From Streptomyces anandii JCM 4720 (GTDB lineage: Bacteria; Actinomycetota; Actinomycetes; Streptomycetales; Streptomycetaceae), in assembly GCF_014650655.1 (NCBI RefSeq), contig NZ_BMVJ01000001.1:180994-227615 (forward strand): a stretch of 46,622 bases of DNA. The letters are read 5' to 3'. Positions 7,446-15,225 of the stretch are shown here, in pieces. Under the pieces are notes generated by a model that worked only from the letters and a program-made list of their open reading frames with translations, was not told where the DNA came from and did not search any database. Every line of letters starts with the position of its first letter. Within the stretch, counting starts at the first letter, position 1. A program made the position numbers and the translations under genes.

Positions 7446-8717
7446 TCAGATCGTACGGAAGGCCAGCACCACGTTGTGCCCGCCGAAGCCGAACGAGTCG
7501 TTGAGGGCCGCGATACGGCCGTCAACGGGCAGCTTGCGGGCCTCCCCGCGGACCACGTCCGCGTTCGCCTCGGCCTCGGGGTCGATGTTCTCCACGTTGA
7601 TGGTCGGCGGGGCCACCCGGTGGTACAGGGCCAGCACGGTCGCCACCGACTCCACGCCGCCCGCGCCACCGAGCAGGTGACCCGTCATCGACTTGGTCGC
7701 GGAGACCGCCATGTGGTCGGCGTCGTCGCCGAAGACCTTGCGCAGCGCCTTCAGCTCCGCGATGTCACCGGCCGGCGTGGAGGTGGCGTGCGCGTTGACG
7801 TGCACGATCTCGGCCGGGTCCAGGTCGGTGCGCTCCAGCAGGTTCTGCAGCGCGTGCGAGATGCCGCGGCCCTCGGGCTCCGGCTGCACGATGTCGTGGG
7901 AGTCGGCCGAGATGCCCTGGCCGACCGCCTCCGCGTAGACGCGGGCGCCGCGCTTGGCGGCGTGCTCGGCGGACTCCAGCACGAGCACGCCGGCGCCCTC
8001 GCCGAGGACGAAGCCGTCCCGGTCGACGTCGTAGGGGCGCGAGGCGCCCTCGGGGTTCTCGTTGTTCTTCGACATCGCCATCATGTTGCCGAACGCGGCG
8101 ATCGGCAGCGGGTGGATCGCCGCCTCCGTACCGCCGGCGACGACCACGTCGGCGCGGCCGGTGCGGATCATCTCGATGGCGTAGCCGATGGCCTCGGCGC
8201 CCGAGGCGCACGCGGAGACCGGCGTGTGCACGCCCGCACGGGCGCCCACGAGCAGGCCCACGTTGGCCGAGGGACCGTTCGGCATCAGCATGGGGACGGT
8301 GTGCGGGGAGACACGGCGTACGCCCTTGTCCTTCAGCACGTCGTACTGGTCCAGCAGGGTCGTCACACCGCCGATGCCGGAGGCGATGACCGCGCCGAGC
8401 CGGTCCGGGTCGATGGCGCCGTCCTCACCGGCCTTGGCGGTGAAACCGGCGTCCTTCCAGGCCTCCTGGGCGGCGATCAGCGCGAACTGCGCCGAGCGGT
8501 CCAGTCGGCGGGCCTGCGGCCGCGGGATGGTCTCGGTCGGCTCCACGGCGACCGGGGCCGCGATGCGGACGGCCTGCTCGGCCGCCCAGTCCTGCTCCAG
8601 GGGCTTCACGCCGGACTTGCCGGCGATCAGACCCTCCCAGGTAGAGGCTGCGTCGCCACCCAGCGGTGTGGTTGCGCCGATACCGGTGACGACCACGGTG
8701 CGATTGGTCGAGCTCAC
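7446..8717 (-). CDS. fabF: 3-oxoacyl-[acyl-carrier-protein] synthase II
   Basis: A 423-residue beta-ketoacyl-ACP synthase II, which extends acyl-ACP chains by condensation with malonyl-ACP. The Cys-His-His triad is visible: Cys170 in TPVSACASGAEA, His in VNAHATSTPAGD, and His in SMTGHLLGGAGG. The closing GFGGHNVVL loop is the usual family C-terminus. The product starts at GTG 8717 (SSTNRTVVVTGIGATTPLG), with GGAG about 11 nt upstream. It is the last gene of fabD-fabH-acpP-fabF, 106 nt after acpP, and ends before a strong hairpin. This operon supplies the basic type II fatty acid synthase of Streptomyces and is probably controlled by the upstream PucR-type regulator. Confidence 0.97.
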   Translation of the reverse strand: MSSTNRTVVVTGIGATTPLGGDAASTWEGLIAGKSGVKPLEQDWAAEQAVRIAAPVAVEPTETIPRPQARRLDRSAQFALIAAQEAWKDAGFTAKAGEDGAIDPDRLGAVIASGIGGVTTLLDQYDVLKDKGVRRVSPHTVPMLMPNGPSANVGLLVGARAGVHTPVSACASGAEAIGYAIEMIRTGRADVVVAGGTEAAIHPLPIAAFGNMMAMSKNNENPEGASRPYDVDRDGFVLGEGAGVLVLESAEHAAKRGARVYAEAVGQGISADSHDIVQPEPEGRGISHALQNLLERTDLDPAEIVHVNAHATSTPAGDIAELKALRKVFGDDADHMAVSATKSMTGHLLGGAGGVESVATVLALYHRVAPPTINVENIDPEAEANADVVRGEARKLPVDGRIAALNDSFGFGGHNVVLAFRTI

Positions 8718-8823
8718 GGGAATTCTTTCTCCAACGGTTACGAGGAGGACCATCCCCGCCCGAGCGGGGAACGGCGCCACCGCCGGGTGGCGGGGCAGTC
8801 AGCCCAAGGCGGTGATCGGTGGA

Positions 8824-9072
8824 TCAGCCCTGGTGCTTGAGGATGTAGTCGGTCGCGTCGCCGACCGTCTTGAGGTTCTTGACGTCCTCGTCGGGGATCT
8901 TGACGTCGAAGCGCTCTTCGGCGGCGACGACGACCTCGACCATGGACAGCGAGTCGACGTCCAGGTCGTCGGTGAAGGACTTGTCCAGCTGGACGTCCTC
9001 GACCGGGATCCCGGCGATCTCGTTCACGATCTCGGCGAGACCGGCGACGATCTCTTCCTGAGTGGCGGCCAT
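8824..9072 (-). CDS. acpP: Acyl carrier protein of fatty acid synthesis
   Basis: An 82-residue acidic acyl carrier protein. The phosphopantetheine attachment site is Ser41 in DDLDVDSLSMVEV. Helix II and the rest (AEERFDVKIPDEDVKNLKTV, ending DYILKHQG) are typical. The ATG at 9072 is preceded by GAAGGAG at ideal spacing. It lies between fabH (100 nt upstream) and fabF (106 nt downstream). The gaps are larger than elsewhere in the operon, and could hold processing or extra initiation signals to raise ACP output, but I see no clear promoter. This is the housekeeping ACP, since no polyketide genes are nearby. Confidence 0.97.
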   Translation of the reverse strand: MAATQEEIVAGLAEIVNEIAGIPVEDVQLDKSFTDDLDVDSLSMVEVVVAAEERFDVKIPDEDVKNLKTVGDATDYILKHQG

Positions 9073-9172
9073 GTCGGCGCTCCTTCGTTGGTGTTCCAGA
9101 GGGTGTGGCGCCCGCCGCGGCAGCGGCAGGTGTTGCGTTCCCGTACCGGAAGCATGATCCGGCACGGAGTGC

Positions 9173-10204
9173 CTAGGGGAGGGTAACGACCGTCGCGGCG
9201 TACACGAGACCCGCCCCGAAGCCGATGACGAGCGCGGTGTCGCCGCTCTTCGCCTCGCCGGTCGCCAGGAGCCGCTCCATCGCGAGCGGGATCGAGGCGG
9301 CCGAGGTGTTGCCGGTGGTGCGGATGTCACGGGCGACCGTGACGTGCTCCGGCAGTTTCAGCGTCTTCACCATCGAGTCGATGATCCGCACATTGGCCTG
9401 GTGCGGGATGAAGACGTCCAGGTCGTCCGGGCTGATCCCGGCCGCGTCCAGCGCCTGCTGCGCGACCTTCGCCATCTCGAACACGGCCCAGCGGAAGACC
9501 GCCTGGCCCTCCTGCGTGATCGCGGGGAACTTGACGTTGCCCGCGCTGTCCAGGGGCAGCTCCGAAAGGTCGCCGATCCGGAAGCGGTCCCACGGCACGG
9601 TCTGCTTGATCGTTTCGGCCTTGTCGCCCTCCGAACCCCACACCGTGGGGCCGATCGCCGGCTCCTGAGAGGGGCCGACCACGACCGCGCCGGCGCCGTC
9701 ACCGAACAGGAAGGCCGTGGCCCGGTCCTCCAGGTCGGTCAGGTCGCTCAGCCGCTCCACGCCGATGACCAGCACGTACTCCGCCGAACCCTCGACGATC
9801 ATGCCCTTGGCGAGGGTCAGTCCGTAGCCGAAGCCGGCACAGCCCGCCGAGATGTCGAAGGCGGCGGCCTTGTTCGTGCCCAGTCTGTCGGCGATCTCGG
9901 TCGCCACCGCAGGGGTCTGGCTGAAGTGCGACACCGTCGAGACGACGACCGCGCCGATCTGCTCGGCGTCGATCCCGGCGTCCGCGATCGCCTTGCCCGA
10001 GGCCTCCACGGACATCGCCGCCACGGTCTCCTCCGGCGACGCCCAGTGCCGGGTCTCGATGCCGGAGCGCGACCGGATCCACTCGTCGGACGAGTCGATC
10101 GTCTCGAGGATCACCTCGTTGGGCACCACCCGCGTGGGGCGGTAGCCGCCCACACCGAGGATGCGCGCGTACGGGGCGCCCTTGCTGGGCTTGATCTTCG
10201 ACAT
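9173..10204 (-). CDS. fabH: 3-oxoacyl-[acyl-carrier-protein] synthase III (KASIII)
   Basis: A 343-residue KASIII that starts fatty acid synthesis by condensing an acyl-CoA with malonyl-ACP. In Streptomyces it accepts branched starters such as isobutyryl-CoA. The triad is visible: Cys122 in DISAGCAGFGYG, His in FIPHQANVRI and Asn in TTGNTSAAS. The glycine-rich end (VIGFGAGLVYAATV) is normal. The ATG at 10204 has GAAGGAG upstream. It is the second gene of the fab operon, 21 nt after fabD, so translation and transcription are likely coupled. Confidence 0.97.
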   Translation of the reverse strand: MSKIKPSKGAPYARILGVGGYRPTRVVPNEVILETIDSSDEWIRSRSGIETRHWASPEETVAAMSVEASGKAIADAGIDAEQIGAVVVSTVSHFSQTPAVATEIADRLGTNKAAAFDISAGCAGFGYGLTLAKGMIVEGSAEYVLVIGVERLSDLTDLEDRATAFLFGDGAGAVVVGPSQEPAIGPTVWGSEGDKAETIKQTVPWDRFRIGDLSELPLDSAGNVKFPAITQEGQAVFRWAVFEMAKVAQQALDAAGISPDDLDVFIPHQANVRIIDSMVKTLKLPEHVTVARDIRTTGNTSAASIPLAMERLLATGEAKSGDTALVIGFGAGLVYAATVVTLP

Positions 10205-10225
10205 GATCGTCGGCTCCTTCGGGCG

Positions 10226-11143
10226 TCAGGCGTTCGCGTGGTCGGCGATGAGCTCGCGGGCCGCGTCGAGGTCGTCGGGGGTCTTCAGCGCCAGCGTCTT
10301 CACACCGGGCAGCGCGCGCTTGGCGAGCCCGGTGAGCGTGCCGCCGGGGCACACCTCGAGGAGCGCGGTCACGCCGAGCTCCTTGAAGGTCTCCATGCAC
10401 AGGTCCCAGCGGACCGGGTTGGCCACCTGGCCCACCAGCCGCTCGACGACCTCTGCGCCGCTGTGCACCGCCCGGCCGTCCTTGTTGGACACGTAGGTGA
10501 CCTTCGGGTCGGACGGCTCCAGCGCCTTGGCGGCCTGGGCCAGCTTGTCGACCGCGGGGGCCATGTGGTGGGTGTGGAAGGCGCCGGCCACCTTCAGCGG
10601 CACCACCTTGCGCACACCCTCGGGCTTGTCCTCGATCAGCGCGGCGAGCTGCGCCATGGTGCCGGCGGCCACGATCTGGCCCGCGCCGTTGACGTTCGCC
10701 GGGGTCAGGCCCAGCTTGCGCAGGTGCTCGACGGACACCTCCGGGTCGCCGCCGAGCAGCGCCGACATGCCGGTCTCGGTGATCGCGGCGGCCTCGGCCA
10801 TCGCCAGGCCGCGCCTGCGGACCAGGGTCAGCGCCGCGGTGTCGTCCAGCACGCCCGCGAAGGCGGCCGCGGTGATCTCACCCACGCTGTGGCCCGCCAC
10901 GGCACCGGGTGCCACGTCACCGAGCGCCGACGCCGACAGGATCCCGGCGGCGACGAGCAGCGGCTGGGCCACGGCCGTGTCGCGGATCGCGTCCGCGTCG
11001 GCCTGCGTCCCGTAGTGGACGAGGTCCAGGCCGATGGCGTCCGACCAGGCGGCCACGCGGTCGGCGGCACCGGGCAGTTCGAGCCAGGGAGTCAGGAAGC
11101 CGGGCGTCTGGGCGCCCTGGCCGGGAGCGACGAGTACGAGCAC
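10226..11143 (-). CDS. fabD: Malonyl-CoA:ACP transacylase
   Basis: A 305-residue malonyl-CoA:ACP acyltransferase that charges ACP with malonyl units. Landmarks are the opening LVLVAPGQGAQTPGFL, the nucleophile Ser86 in AGHSVGE, and GAFHTHHM with the catalytic His. GTG at 11143 is chosen because GAGAGAG lies 7 nt upstream; a second GTG two codons earlier is too close to that site. It is the first gene of the operon. The upstream 89-bp region holds a hairpin and a TTTTGT/ACAAAA dyad, consistent with control by the adjacent FasR-type regulator. In Streptomyces this FabD also serves polyketide synthases, which is known of the family and not visible here. Confidence 0.97.
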   Translation of the reverse strand: MLVLVAPGQGAQTPGFLTPWLELPGAADRVAAWSDAIGLDLVHYGTQADADAIRDTAVAQPLLVAAGILSASALGDVAPGAVAGHSVGEITAAAFAGVLDDTAALTLVRRRGLAMAEAAAITETGMSALLGGDPEVSVEHLRKLGLTPANVNGAGQIVAAGTMAQLAALIEDKPEGVRKVVPLKVAGAFHTHHMAPAVDKLAQAAKALEPSDPKVTYVSNKDGRAVHSGAEVVERLVGQVANPVRWDLCMETFKELGVTALLEVCPGGTLTGLAKRALPGVKTLALKTPDDLDAARELIADHANA

Positions 11144-11163
11144 TCTCACACTCTCTCTTGGGG

Positions 11164-11181
11164 ACGGGCGCGGCCGCCCGT
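11164..11181 (-). other. Small hairpin in the fabD leader region
   Basis: ACGGGCG (11164-11170) and CGCCCGT (11175-11181) form a perfect 7-bp stem with a CGGC loop, 20 nt upstream of the fabD start. It could end the fasR transcript or shape the fabD leader; the sequence does not decide between these. Confidence 0.4.
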
Positions 11182-11209
11182 GGGGACAGGGACGAAGAAC
11201 ACGGAGGGG

Positions 11210-11230
11210 TTTTGTGGACCCCCGACAAAA
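11210..11230 (-). promoter_or_regulatory. Candidate FasR operator upstream of fabD
   Basis: TTTTGT (11210-11215) and ACAAAA (11225-11230) form a perfect inverted repeat separated by 9 nt, an A/T-rich island in the 89-bp gap between the fasR stop (11233) and the fabD start (11143). In S. coelicolor the PucR-type FasR is reported to activate the fabDHPF operon from its promoter. The dyad centre is about 77 nt upstream of the fabD start, a plausible place for an activator or for the promoter. Assigning it to FasR is an inference. Confidence 0.5.
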
Positions 11231-11232
11231 GC

Positions 11233-12438
11233 CTAGGCCTGGGGATCTCCATCGGCCAGACGCCCCAGGATCAGCGCGATCCTCAGTGTGAACGCGGATC
11301 GTACATCGGACGGCGACCATCCGGTGACGTCAGTCACACGTCGGAGCCGGTAGCGCACGGTGTTCGGGTGAACGAAGAGCATCCTGGCCGCGCCTTCCAG
11401 ACTGCTCGCCTGCTCCAGATAAACACTCAAGGTTTCCAGGAGCGCGGAGCCGGCCTCCTCCAGCGGTCTGTAGATCTCCTCTACCAACTGCTCCCGCGCG
11501 CCCGGATCACCGGCGATCGCGCGCTCCGGCAGCAGATCGTCCGCCAGCACCGGCCGCGGGGCGTCCTGCCAGGCGAAACACGCCTTCAGGCCGGCCGCGG
11601 CGGCCTGCGCGGAGCGGGTCGCGGCCAGCAGGTCCGGCACGATCGGCCCCGCCACCACCGGCCCGGCCGCGTACGGCCCGATCAGCGACTTGGCCACCGC
11701 CAGCGGGTTGTCGCTGCCGCCCGCGATCACCACCAGCCGGTCCCCGAGCACCCCGGTGAGCACCTGGAGCTTGGCGTGCCGGGCGGCACGCCGGATGGCC
11801 TCCACCGTCAACTCCGAGTCACCGTCGGGCGCGGTGCCGAGCACCACGCACACGTGCTCCGGTGAGTTCCAGCCGAGCGCCGCCGCCCGCGACACCGCGC
11901 CCTCGTCGGCCTCCCCGCTCAGCACGGCGTTCACCACCAGCGACTCCAGCCGCGCGTCCCAGGCACCGCGTGCCTCGGCGGCCTGGGCGTACACCTGCGC
12001 GGTGGCGAAGGCGATCTCCCGGGCGTACACCAGCAGCGCCTCGCGCAGCACGCCCTCGTCGCCCGGAGCCGCCACCTCGTCGATCGCGGACTCCATGACC
12101 TCGATCGTGGTGCGCACCATCTCCACGGTCTGCCGCAGCGTGATCGCCCGCGTCAGCTCGCGCGGCGCGGTCCCGAACACGTCGGTGGAGATCGCCTGCG
12201 GGGCGTCCGGGTGCCGGAACCACTCGGTGAAGGCGGCGATGCCCGCCTGGGCGACGAGCCCGATCCAGGAACGGTTCTCCGGTGGCATGGCCCGGTACCA
12301 CGGCAGCGTCTCGTCCATCCGCGCGATGGCCTGGGCGGCCAGCGACCCGGAGGACTTCTCCAGCCGTTTCAGGGTCGCGGCGTGCGGATGAGCGGGCCGC
12401 GCGGCGGCTTCGGACGTGTGGGATTCGGGTTCGGGCAC
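11233..12438 (-). CDS. fasR: PucR-type transcriptional regulator of fatty acid synthesis (FasR)
   Basis: A 401-residue regulator immediately upstream of fabD on the same strand. The N-terminal half is a helical sensor region (VMESAIDEVAAPGDEG, LVVNAVLSGEADEG). The middle resembles the GGDEF-like domain of PucR proteins. The C-terminus is the PucR helix-turn-helix, with the hallmark AARMLFVHPNTVRYRLRR and RIALILGRL. The homologous gene in S. coelicolor (FasR) activates fabD-fabH-acpP-fabF. The same gene order here supports the same role. GTG at 12438 is used; no clear Shine-Dalgarno is seen. The pirin gene is divergent, sharing a 97-bp promoter region. The effector is not evident from sequence. 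Confidence 0.92.
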   Translation of the reverse strand: MPEPESHTSEAAARPAHPHAATLKRLEKSSGSLAAQAIARMDETLPWYRAMPPENRSWIGLVAQAGIAAFTEWFRHPDAPQAISTDVFGTAPRELTRAITLRQTVEMVRTTIEVMESAIDEVAAPGDEGVLREALLVYAREIAFATAQVYAQAAEARGAWDARLESLVVNAVLSGEADEGAVSRAAALGWNSPEHVCVVLGTAPDGDSELTVEAIRRAARHAKLQVLTGVLGDRLVVIAGGSDNPLAVAKSLIGPYAAGPVVAGPIVPDLLAATRSAQAAAAGLKACFAWQDAPRPVLADDLLPERAIAGDPGAREQLVEEIYRPLEEAGSALLETLSVYLEQASSLEGAARMLFVHPNTVRYRLRRVTDVTGWSPSDVRSAFTLRIALILGRLADGDPQA

Positions 12439-12535
12439 GGGACAAGACTGCCTTATCCGGACGCCAGTGCGTGCCGCCGGGTCAGGGGTGGGGCCTTGAG
12501 GGCCTGTCCGGACACCGGGGTCTACGGTGGTCTGC

Positions 12536-13213
12536 GTGACGACGGACGTACGGCGCGCTGCGGAGCGCTACCAGGGCGGCGACCCGGCCGCCGGGATCAC
12601 CACCCGGCACGCCTTCTCCTTCGGCCCGCACTACGACCCCGGCAACCTGCGTTTCGGCGCCCTGATCGCCTGCAACGAGGAGCGCCTGGCCCCCGGCGCC
12701 GGCTTCGGCGAGCACCCGCACAGCCACACCGAGATCGTCACCTGGGTCGTCGAGGGCGAGCTGACCCACCGCGACTCCACCGGCCACGAGACGGTCGTCC
12801 GCCCCGGCGACGTGCAGCACCTGAGCTCGGCGGCGGGGGTCCGCCACGTCGAACGCAACGACACCGGCGCCCCCCTGACCTTCGTCCAGATGTGGCTGGC
12901 CCCGCTGGAGCCCGGCGGCGACCCCCGCTACGAGATCGTCCACGGCATCGCCGACTCGACCCCGTACGCAGTCCCCGAGGCCGCCGCCATGCTCCACATC
13001 CGCCGCCTGACCCCGGGCGAACGCACCGCGATCCCGGACGCCCCCCACGTCTACCTCCACGTGGTCCGCGGCGAAGTCGCCCTCTGCGAGAACCACTTGA
13101 CCCCGGGCGACGCGGCCCGCCTCACGAACACCGAGGACCGGGAGGCGGTGGCGGTGACGGAATCGGAACTGCTGATGTGGGAGATGGCGGCCACCGCCAC
13201 CGGCCCGCGCTAG
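12536..13213 (+). CDS. Pirin family bicupin protein
   Basis: A 225-residue pirin-like protein with the N-terminal cupin metal site HPHSHTE preceded by FGEH, and a later conserved stretch VRPGDVQHLSSAAGVRHVE. The second cupin half lacks a clear metal-binding set. Some pirins are quercetin dioxygenases or redox-sensing cofactors; this one cannot be assigned. GTG at 12536 is chosen because a TACGGT box ends 7 nt upstream, suggesting a leaderless transcript; a GTG at 12527 is the alternative. Its TAG stop (13211-13213) overlaps the stop of the convergent serine hydrolase in the palindrome CTAG. Confidence 0.88.
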   Translation: MTTDVRRAAERYQGGDPAAGITTRHAFSFGPHYDPGNLRFGALIACNEERLAPGAGFGEHPHSHTEIVTWVVEGELTHRDSTGHETVVRPGDVQHLSSAAGVRHVERNDTGAPLTFVQMWLAPLEPGGDPRYEIVHGIADSTPYAVPEAAAMLHIRRLTPGERTAIPDAPHVYLHVVRGEVALCENHLTPGDAARLTNTEDREAVAVTESELLMWEMAATATGPR

Positions 13214-14031
13214 CCGCGCAGTTCCGCCAGTACCGCGTCCGTGAAAGCCGGCCACGCCTCGACGGCCCATGGGCCGAAGGCCCGGTCCGTCAGGGCCACG
13301 CAGGCTGCGCCCGCGTCCGGGTCCGTCCACAGGAAGGTGCCGGACTGGCCGAAGTGGCCGAAGGTGCGGGGGGAGGAGGAAGTGCCGGTCCAGTGCGGGG
13401 ACTTGGAGTCGCGGATCTCGAAGCCGAGGCCCCAGTCGTTGGGGTTCTGGTGGCCGTAGCCGGGCAGGACGCCCTTCGTGCCCGGGTACTGGACCGTCAT
13501 CGCCTCGGCGACCGTGCGCGGGTCCAGGAGACGGGGCGCCTGCAGCTCGGCGGCGAAGCGGAGGAGGTCCTCGACCGTGGAGGCGCCGTCCTTGGCGGGG
13601 GAGCCGTCCAGGGACGTGCTCGTCATGCCCAGCGGCTCCAGCACCGCCTGGCGCAGGTACTCCGCGAACGGGATGTCCGTGGCCTTGGCCACATGATCGC
13701 CCAGGACCTCGAAGCCGGCGTTGGAGTACAGCCGGCGCTCGCCGGGCGGGGCCGTCACGCGGTGTTCGTCGAAGGCCAGGCCGGAGGTGTGGGCGAGCAG
13801 GTGGCGGACGGTGGCGCCGGGCGGGCCGGCCGGCTCGTCGAGCTCGACCGCGCCCTCCTCGTAGGCGACGAGCACCGCGTAGGCCGCCAGCGGCTTGGTG
13901 ACCGAGGCCAGCGGGAAGCGCTGGCCGGCCGGGCCGTGGGTGCCCGGCACCGTGCCGTCCGCGCGGACCACGCCCGCCGCGGCGGTGGGGACGGGCCAGT
14001 TCTCGATCGAGGCCAGGCTGTGCAGCGACAT
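13210..14031 (-). CDS. Serine hydrolase, beta-lactamase family
   Basis: A 273-residue cytoplasmic-looking class C beta-lactamase-fold protein. The SxxK motif is S43-V-T-K46, the Tyr motif is Y102-S-N104, and GHFGQSGTF near the C-terminus stands where the KTG/HxG motif is expected. LLAHTSGL is a family signature. There is no signal peptide. The ATG at 14031 has a TAGGCT box 7 nt upstream and no Shine-Dalgarno, so it may be leaderless; that box abuts the left end of the MITE-like element, which may therefore supply part of the promoter. It is not closely related to the truncated hydrolase at the left edge, which has YHA in place of YSN. Substrate unknown. Confidence 0.88.
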   Translation of the reverse strand: MSLHSLASIENWPVPTAAAGVVRADGTVPGTHGPAGQRFPLASVTKPLAAYAVLVAYEEGAVELDEPAGPPGATVRHLLAHTSGLAFDEHRVTAPPGERRLYSNAGFEVLGDHVAKATDIPFAEYLRQAVLEPLGMTSTSLDGSPAKDGASTVEDLLRFAAELQAPRLLDPRTVAEAMTVQYPGTKGVLPGYGHQNPNDWGLGFEIRDSKSPHWTGTSSSPRTFGHFGQSGTFLWTDPDAGAACVALTDRAFGPWAVEAWPAFTDAVLAELRG

Positions 14032-14043
14032 GGGACCGAGCCT

Positions 14044-14137
14044 AGGGCCTGTCCGGCGGATCAGGTCGCAGAAAAGCGACGACGCCTGGTCGACCCAGGT
14101 GACCCCGCGTCTGCGGCATGACCGCCGGACAGGCCCT
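14044..14137. mobile_element. MITE-like 94-bp element with 16-bp perfect terminal inverted repeats
   Basis: AGGGCCTGTCCGGCGG (14044-14059) is the exact inverse of CCGCCGGACAGGCCCT (14122-14137). The 62 bp between contain no gene. The arms begin with GGGCCTGTCC, which resembles terminal repeats of IS5-like elements common in Streptomyces (from memory, not checked). No target duplication is clear. It fills the space between two same-strand genes and may also act as a hairpin terminator for the GNAT gene upstream. A partial copy of the end, AGGGCCTGTCCGGAC, is at 12499-12513. Confidence 0.55.
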
Positions 14138-14143
14138 GAGCGG

Positions 14144-14614
14144 TCACAGCCACAGCTCCAGCAACGGGTCGGGCTTGGGGCGGAAGCCCAGGGAGGTGTA
14201 GAGCGGGGCGCCCTGCGTGGACGTGGTGAGCTGCACGCGGTCGGCGCCGCGCTCGCGGAACCAGCCCAGCAGCGCGTCCATGCACGCGCGCGCGTACCCG
14301 CGCCGGCGGGTGCCGGGGTCGGTGGCGACGCTGAAGACGTAGCCGACCGTGCCCAGCGGGTTGCCCGCCCGGCCGATCCGGTAGTCGAGCGTGCCCGCCA
14401 CCAGCGCGGCCAGCGCCCCCGGCCGCTCAGGGTGGTCCACGACGAACGCCGCGAAGTCCCCGTCGGGCTCGGCGAGCCTGGCCCGCAGCGTGGGCAGGGA
14501 CCGCTCGTGCCAGTCGGTGGAGCCGTCCGCCGCGGCCATCGAGTCGATCATCACCTGGCGCAGCCGCAGCACCTCACCGGCGTCCTCGGGCACGGCACGT
14601 CGTACGAGACTCAT
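14144..14614 (-). CDS. GNAT family N-acetyltransferase
   Basis: A 156-residue GNAT acetyltransferase. The acetyl-CoA-binding motif A is FSVATDPGTRRRGYARACM. A later YTSLGFRPKPDPLLELWL is the usual beta-strand 6-7 end. The acceptor is unknown. ATG at 14614 is chosen because a TAGCCT box ends 7 nt upstream, giving a probable leaderless mRNA. The open frame extends further upstream into the MerR promoter, without a ribosome-binding site. It is divergent from the merR gene, separated by about 106 bp, so the MerR protein could influence it. Confidence 0.88.
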   Translation of the reverse strand: MSLVRRAVPEDAGEVLRLRQVMIDSMAAADGSTDWHERSLPTLRARLAEPDGDFAAFVVDHPERPGALAALVAGTLDYRIGRAGNPLGTVGYVFSVATDPGTRRRGYARACMDALLGWFRERGADRVQLTTSTQGAPLYTSLGFRPKPDPLLELWL

Positions 14615-14682
14615 GGCGCGCAGGCTAGCCAGCGCCTCCCGGCCGCGTCGCGCGCTTTTCTCACCGGCTTCCAGGGTTCCGC

Positions 14683-14713
14683 TTGCCTGGAGTGCACTCC
14701 AAGGCCATAGCGT
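14683..14713 (+). promoter_or_regulatory. MerR-type promoter with 19-bp spacer and palindromic operator
   Basis: A -35 box TTGCCT (14683-14688) and a -10 box TAGCGT (14708-14713) are separated by 19 bp, and the spacer holds the perfect palindrome GGAGTGCACTCC (14689-14700). Long spacers filled by a dyad are the hallmark of promoters untwisted by MerR-family activators. It lies 7 bp before the merR ATG, so autoregulation is likely. Confidence 0.75.
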
Positions 14714-14720
14714 GGAGGTC

Positions 14721-15203
14721 ATGACGGTGACACAGACCACGGCCGTGGCCACCGAGGAGACCGAGTCGACCGACATCTGCTCCCCCCCGCCGCGGCGCCA
14801 CCCGCGCCCCGACGGACAGGACAGCTACACGATCAGCGAGGTCGTCGCCTTCACCGGGCTCACCGCGCACACGCTGCGCTGGTACGAGCGGATCGGGCTG
14901 ATGGCCCACGTCGACCGCTCGCACACCGGCCAGCGCCGCTACACCAACCGCGACCTGGACTGGCTCGACCTCGTCGGCAAGCTCCGGCTGACCGGCATGC
15001 CGGTGGCCGACATGGTGCGGTACGCGGAGCTGGTGCGCGCGGGCGAGAGCACGTACGGCGAGCGGTACGAGCTGCTGGAGGCGACCCGCCGGGACGTCCT
15101 GGCCCGGATCGCCGAGCTCAGGGACACCCTCGCCGTCCTGGACTACAAGATCGGCATCTACGCGAACGCCGGGCAGTCCTACGAAACCGCCCGTACCCGC
15201 TGA
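14721..15203 (+). CDS. MerR family transcriptional regulator
   Basis: A 160-residue MerR-family regulator. The winged helix-turn-helix YTISEVVAFTGLTAHTLRWY starts near residue 35 and is followed by ERIGLM and the wing residues GQRRYTNRDLDWL. Then comes the long dimerisation helix (LLEATRRDVLARIAELRDTL) ending in a short tail without paired cysteines, so a metal sensor is unlikely. The unusual 30-residue N-terminal extension is Pro/Arg-rich. ATG at 14721 is close to GGAGG; a GTG at 14727 has better spacing and could be the true start. The operator-like promoter directly upstream supports autoregulation. No drug or metal resistance gene is adjacent except the divergent GNAT, so the inducer is unknown. 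Confidence 0.9.
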   Translation: MTVTQTTAVATEETESTDICSPPPRRHPRPDGQDSYTISEVVAFTGLTAHTLRWYERIGLMAHVDRSHTGQRRYTNRDLDWLDLVGKLRLTGMPVADMVRYAELVRAGESTYGERYELLEATRRDVLARIAELRDTLAVLDYKIGIYANAGQSYETARTR

Positions 15204-15225
15204 CCACCGCCCGCCCCGGCCGTCC

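Noticed and set aside
7446..11143. A polyketide or secondary-metabolite cluster signalled by KAS and ACP genes
   Set aside because: The order fabD-fabH-acpP-fabF with FasR is the primary fatty acid operon; there are no ketoreductase, cyclase or tailoring genes.
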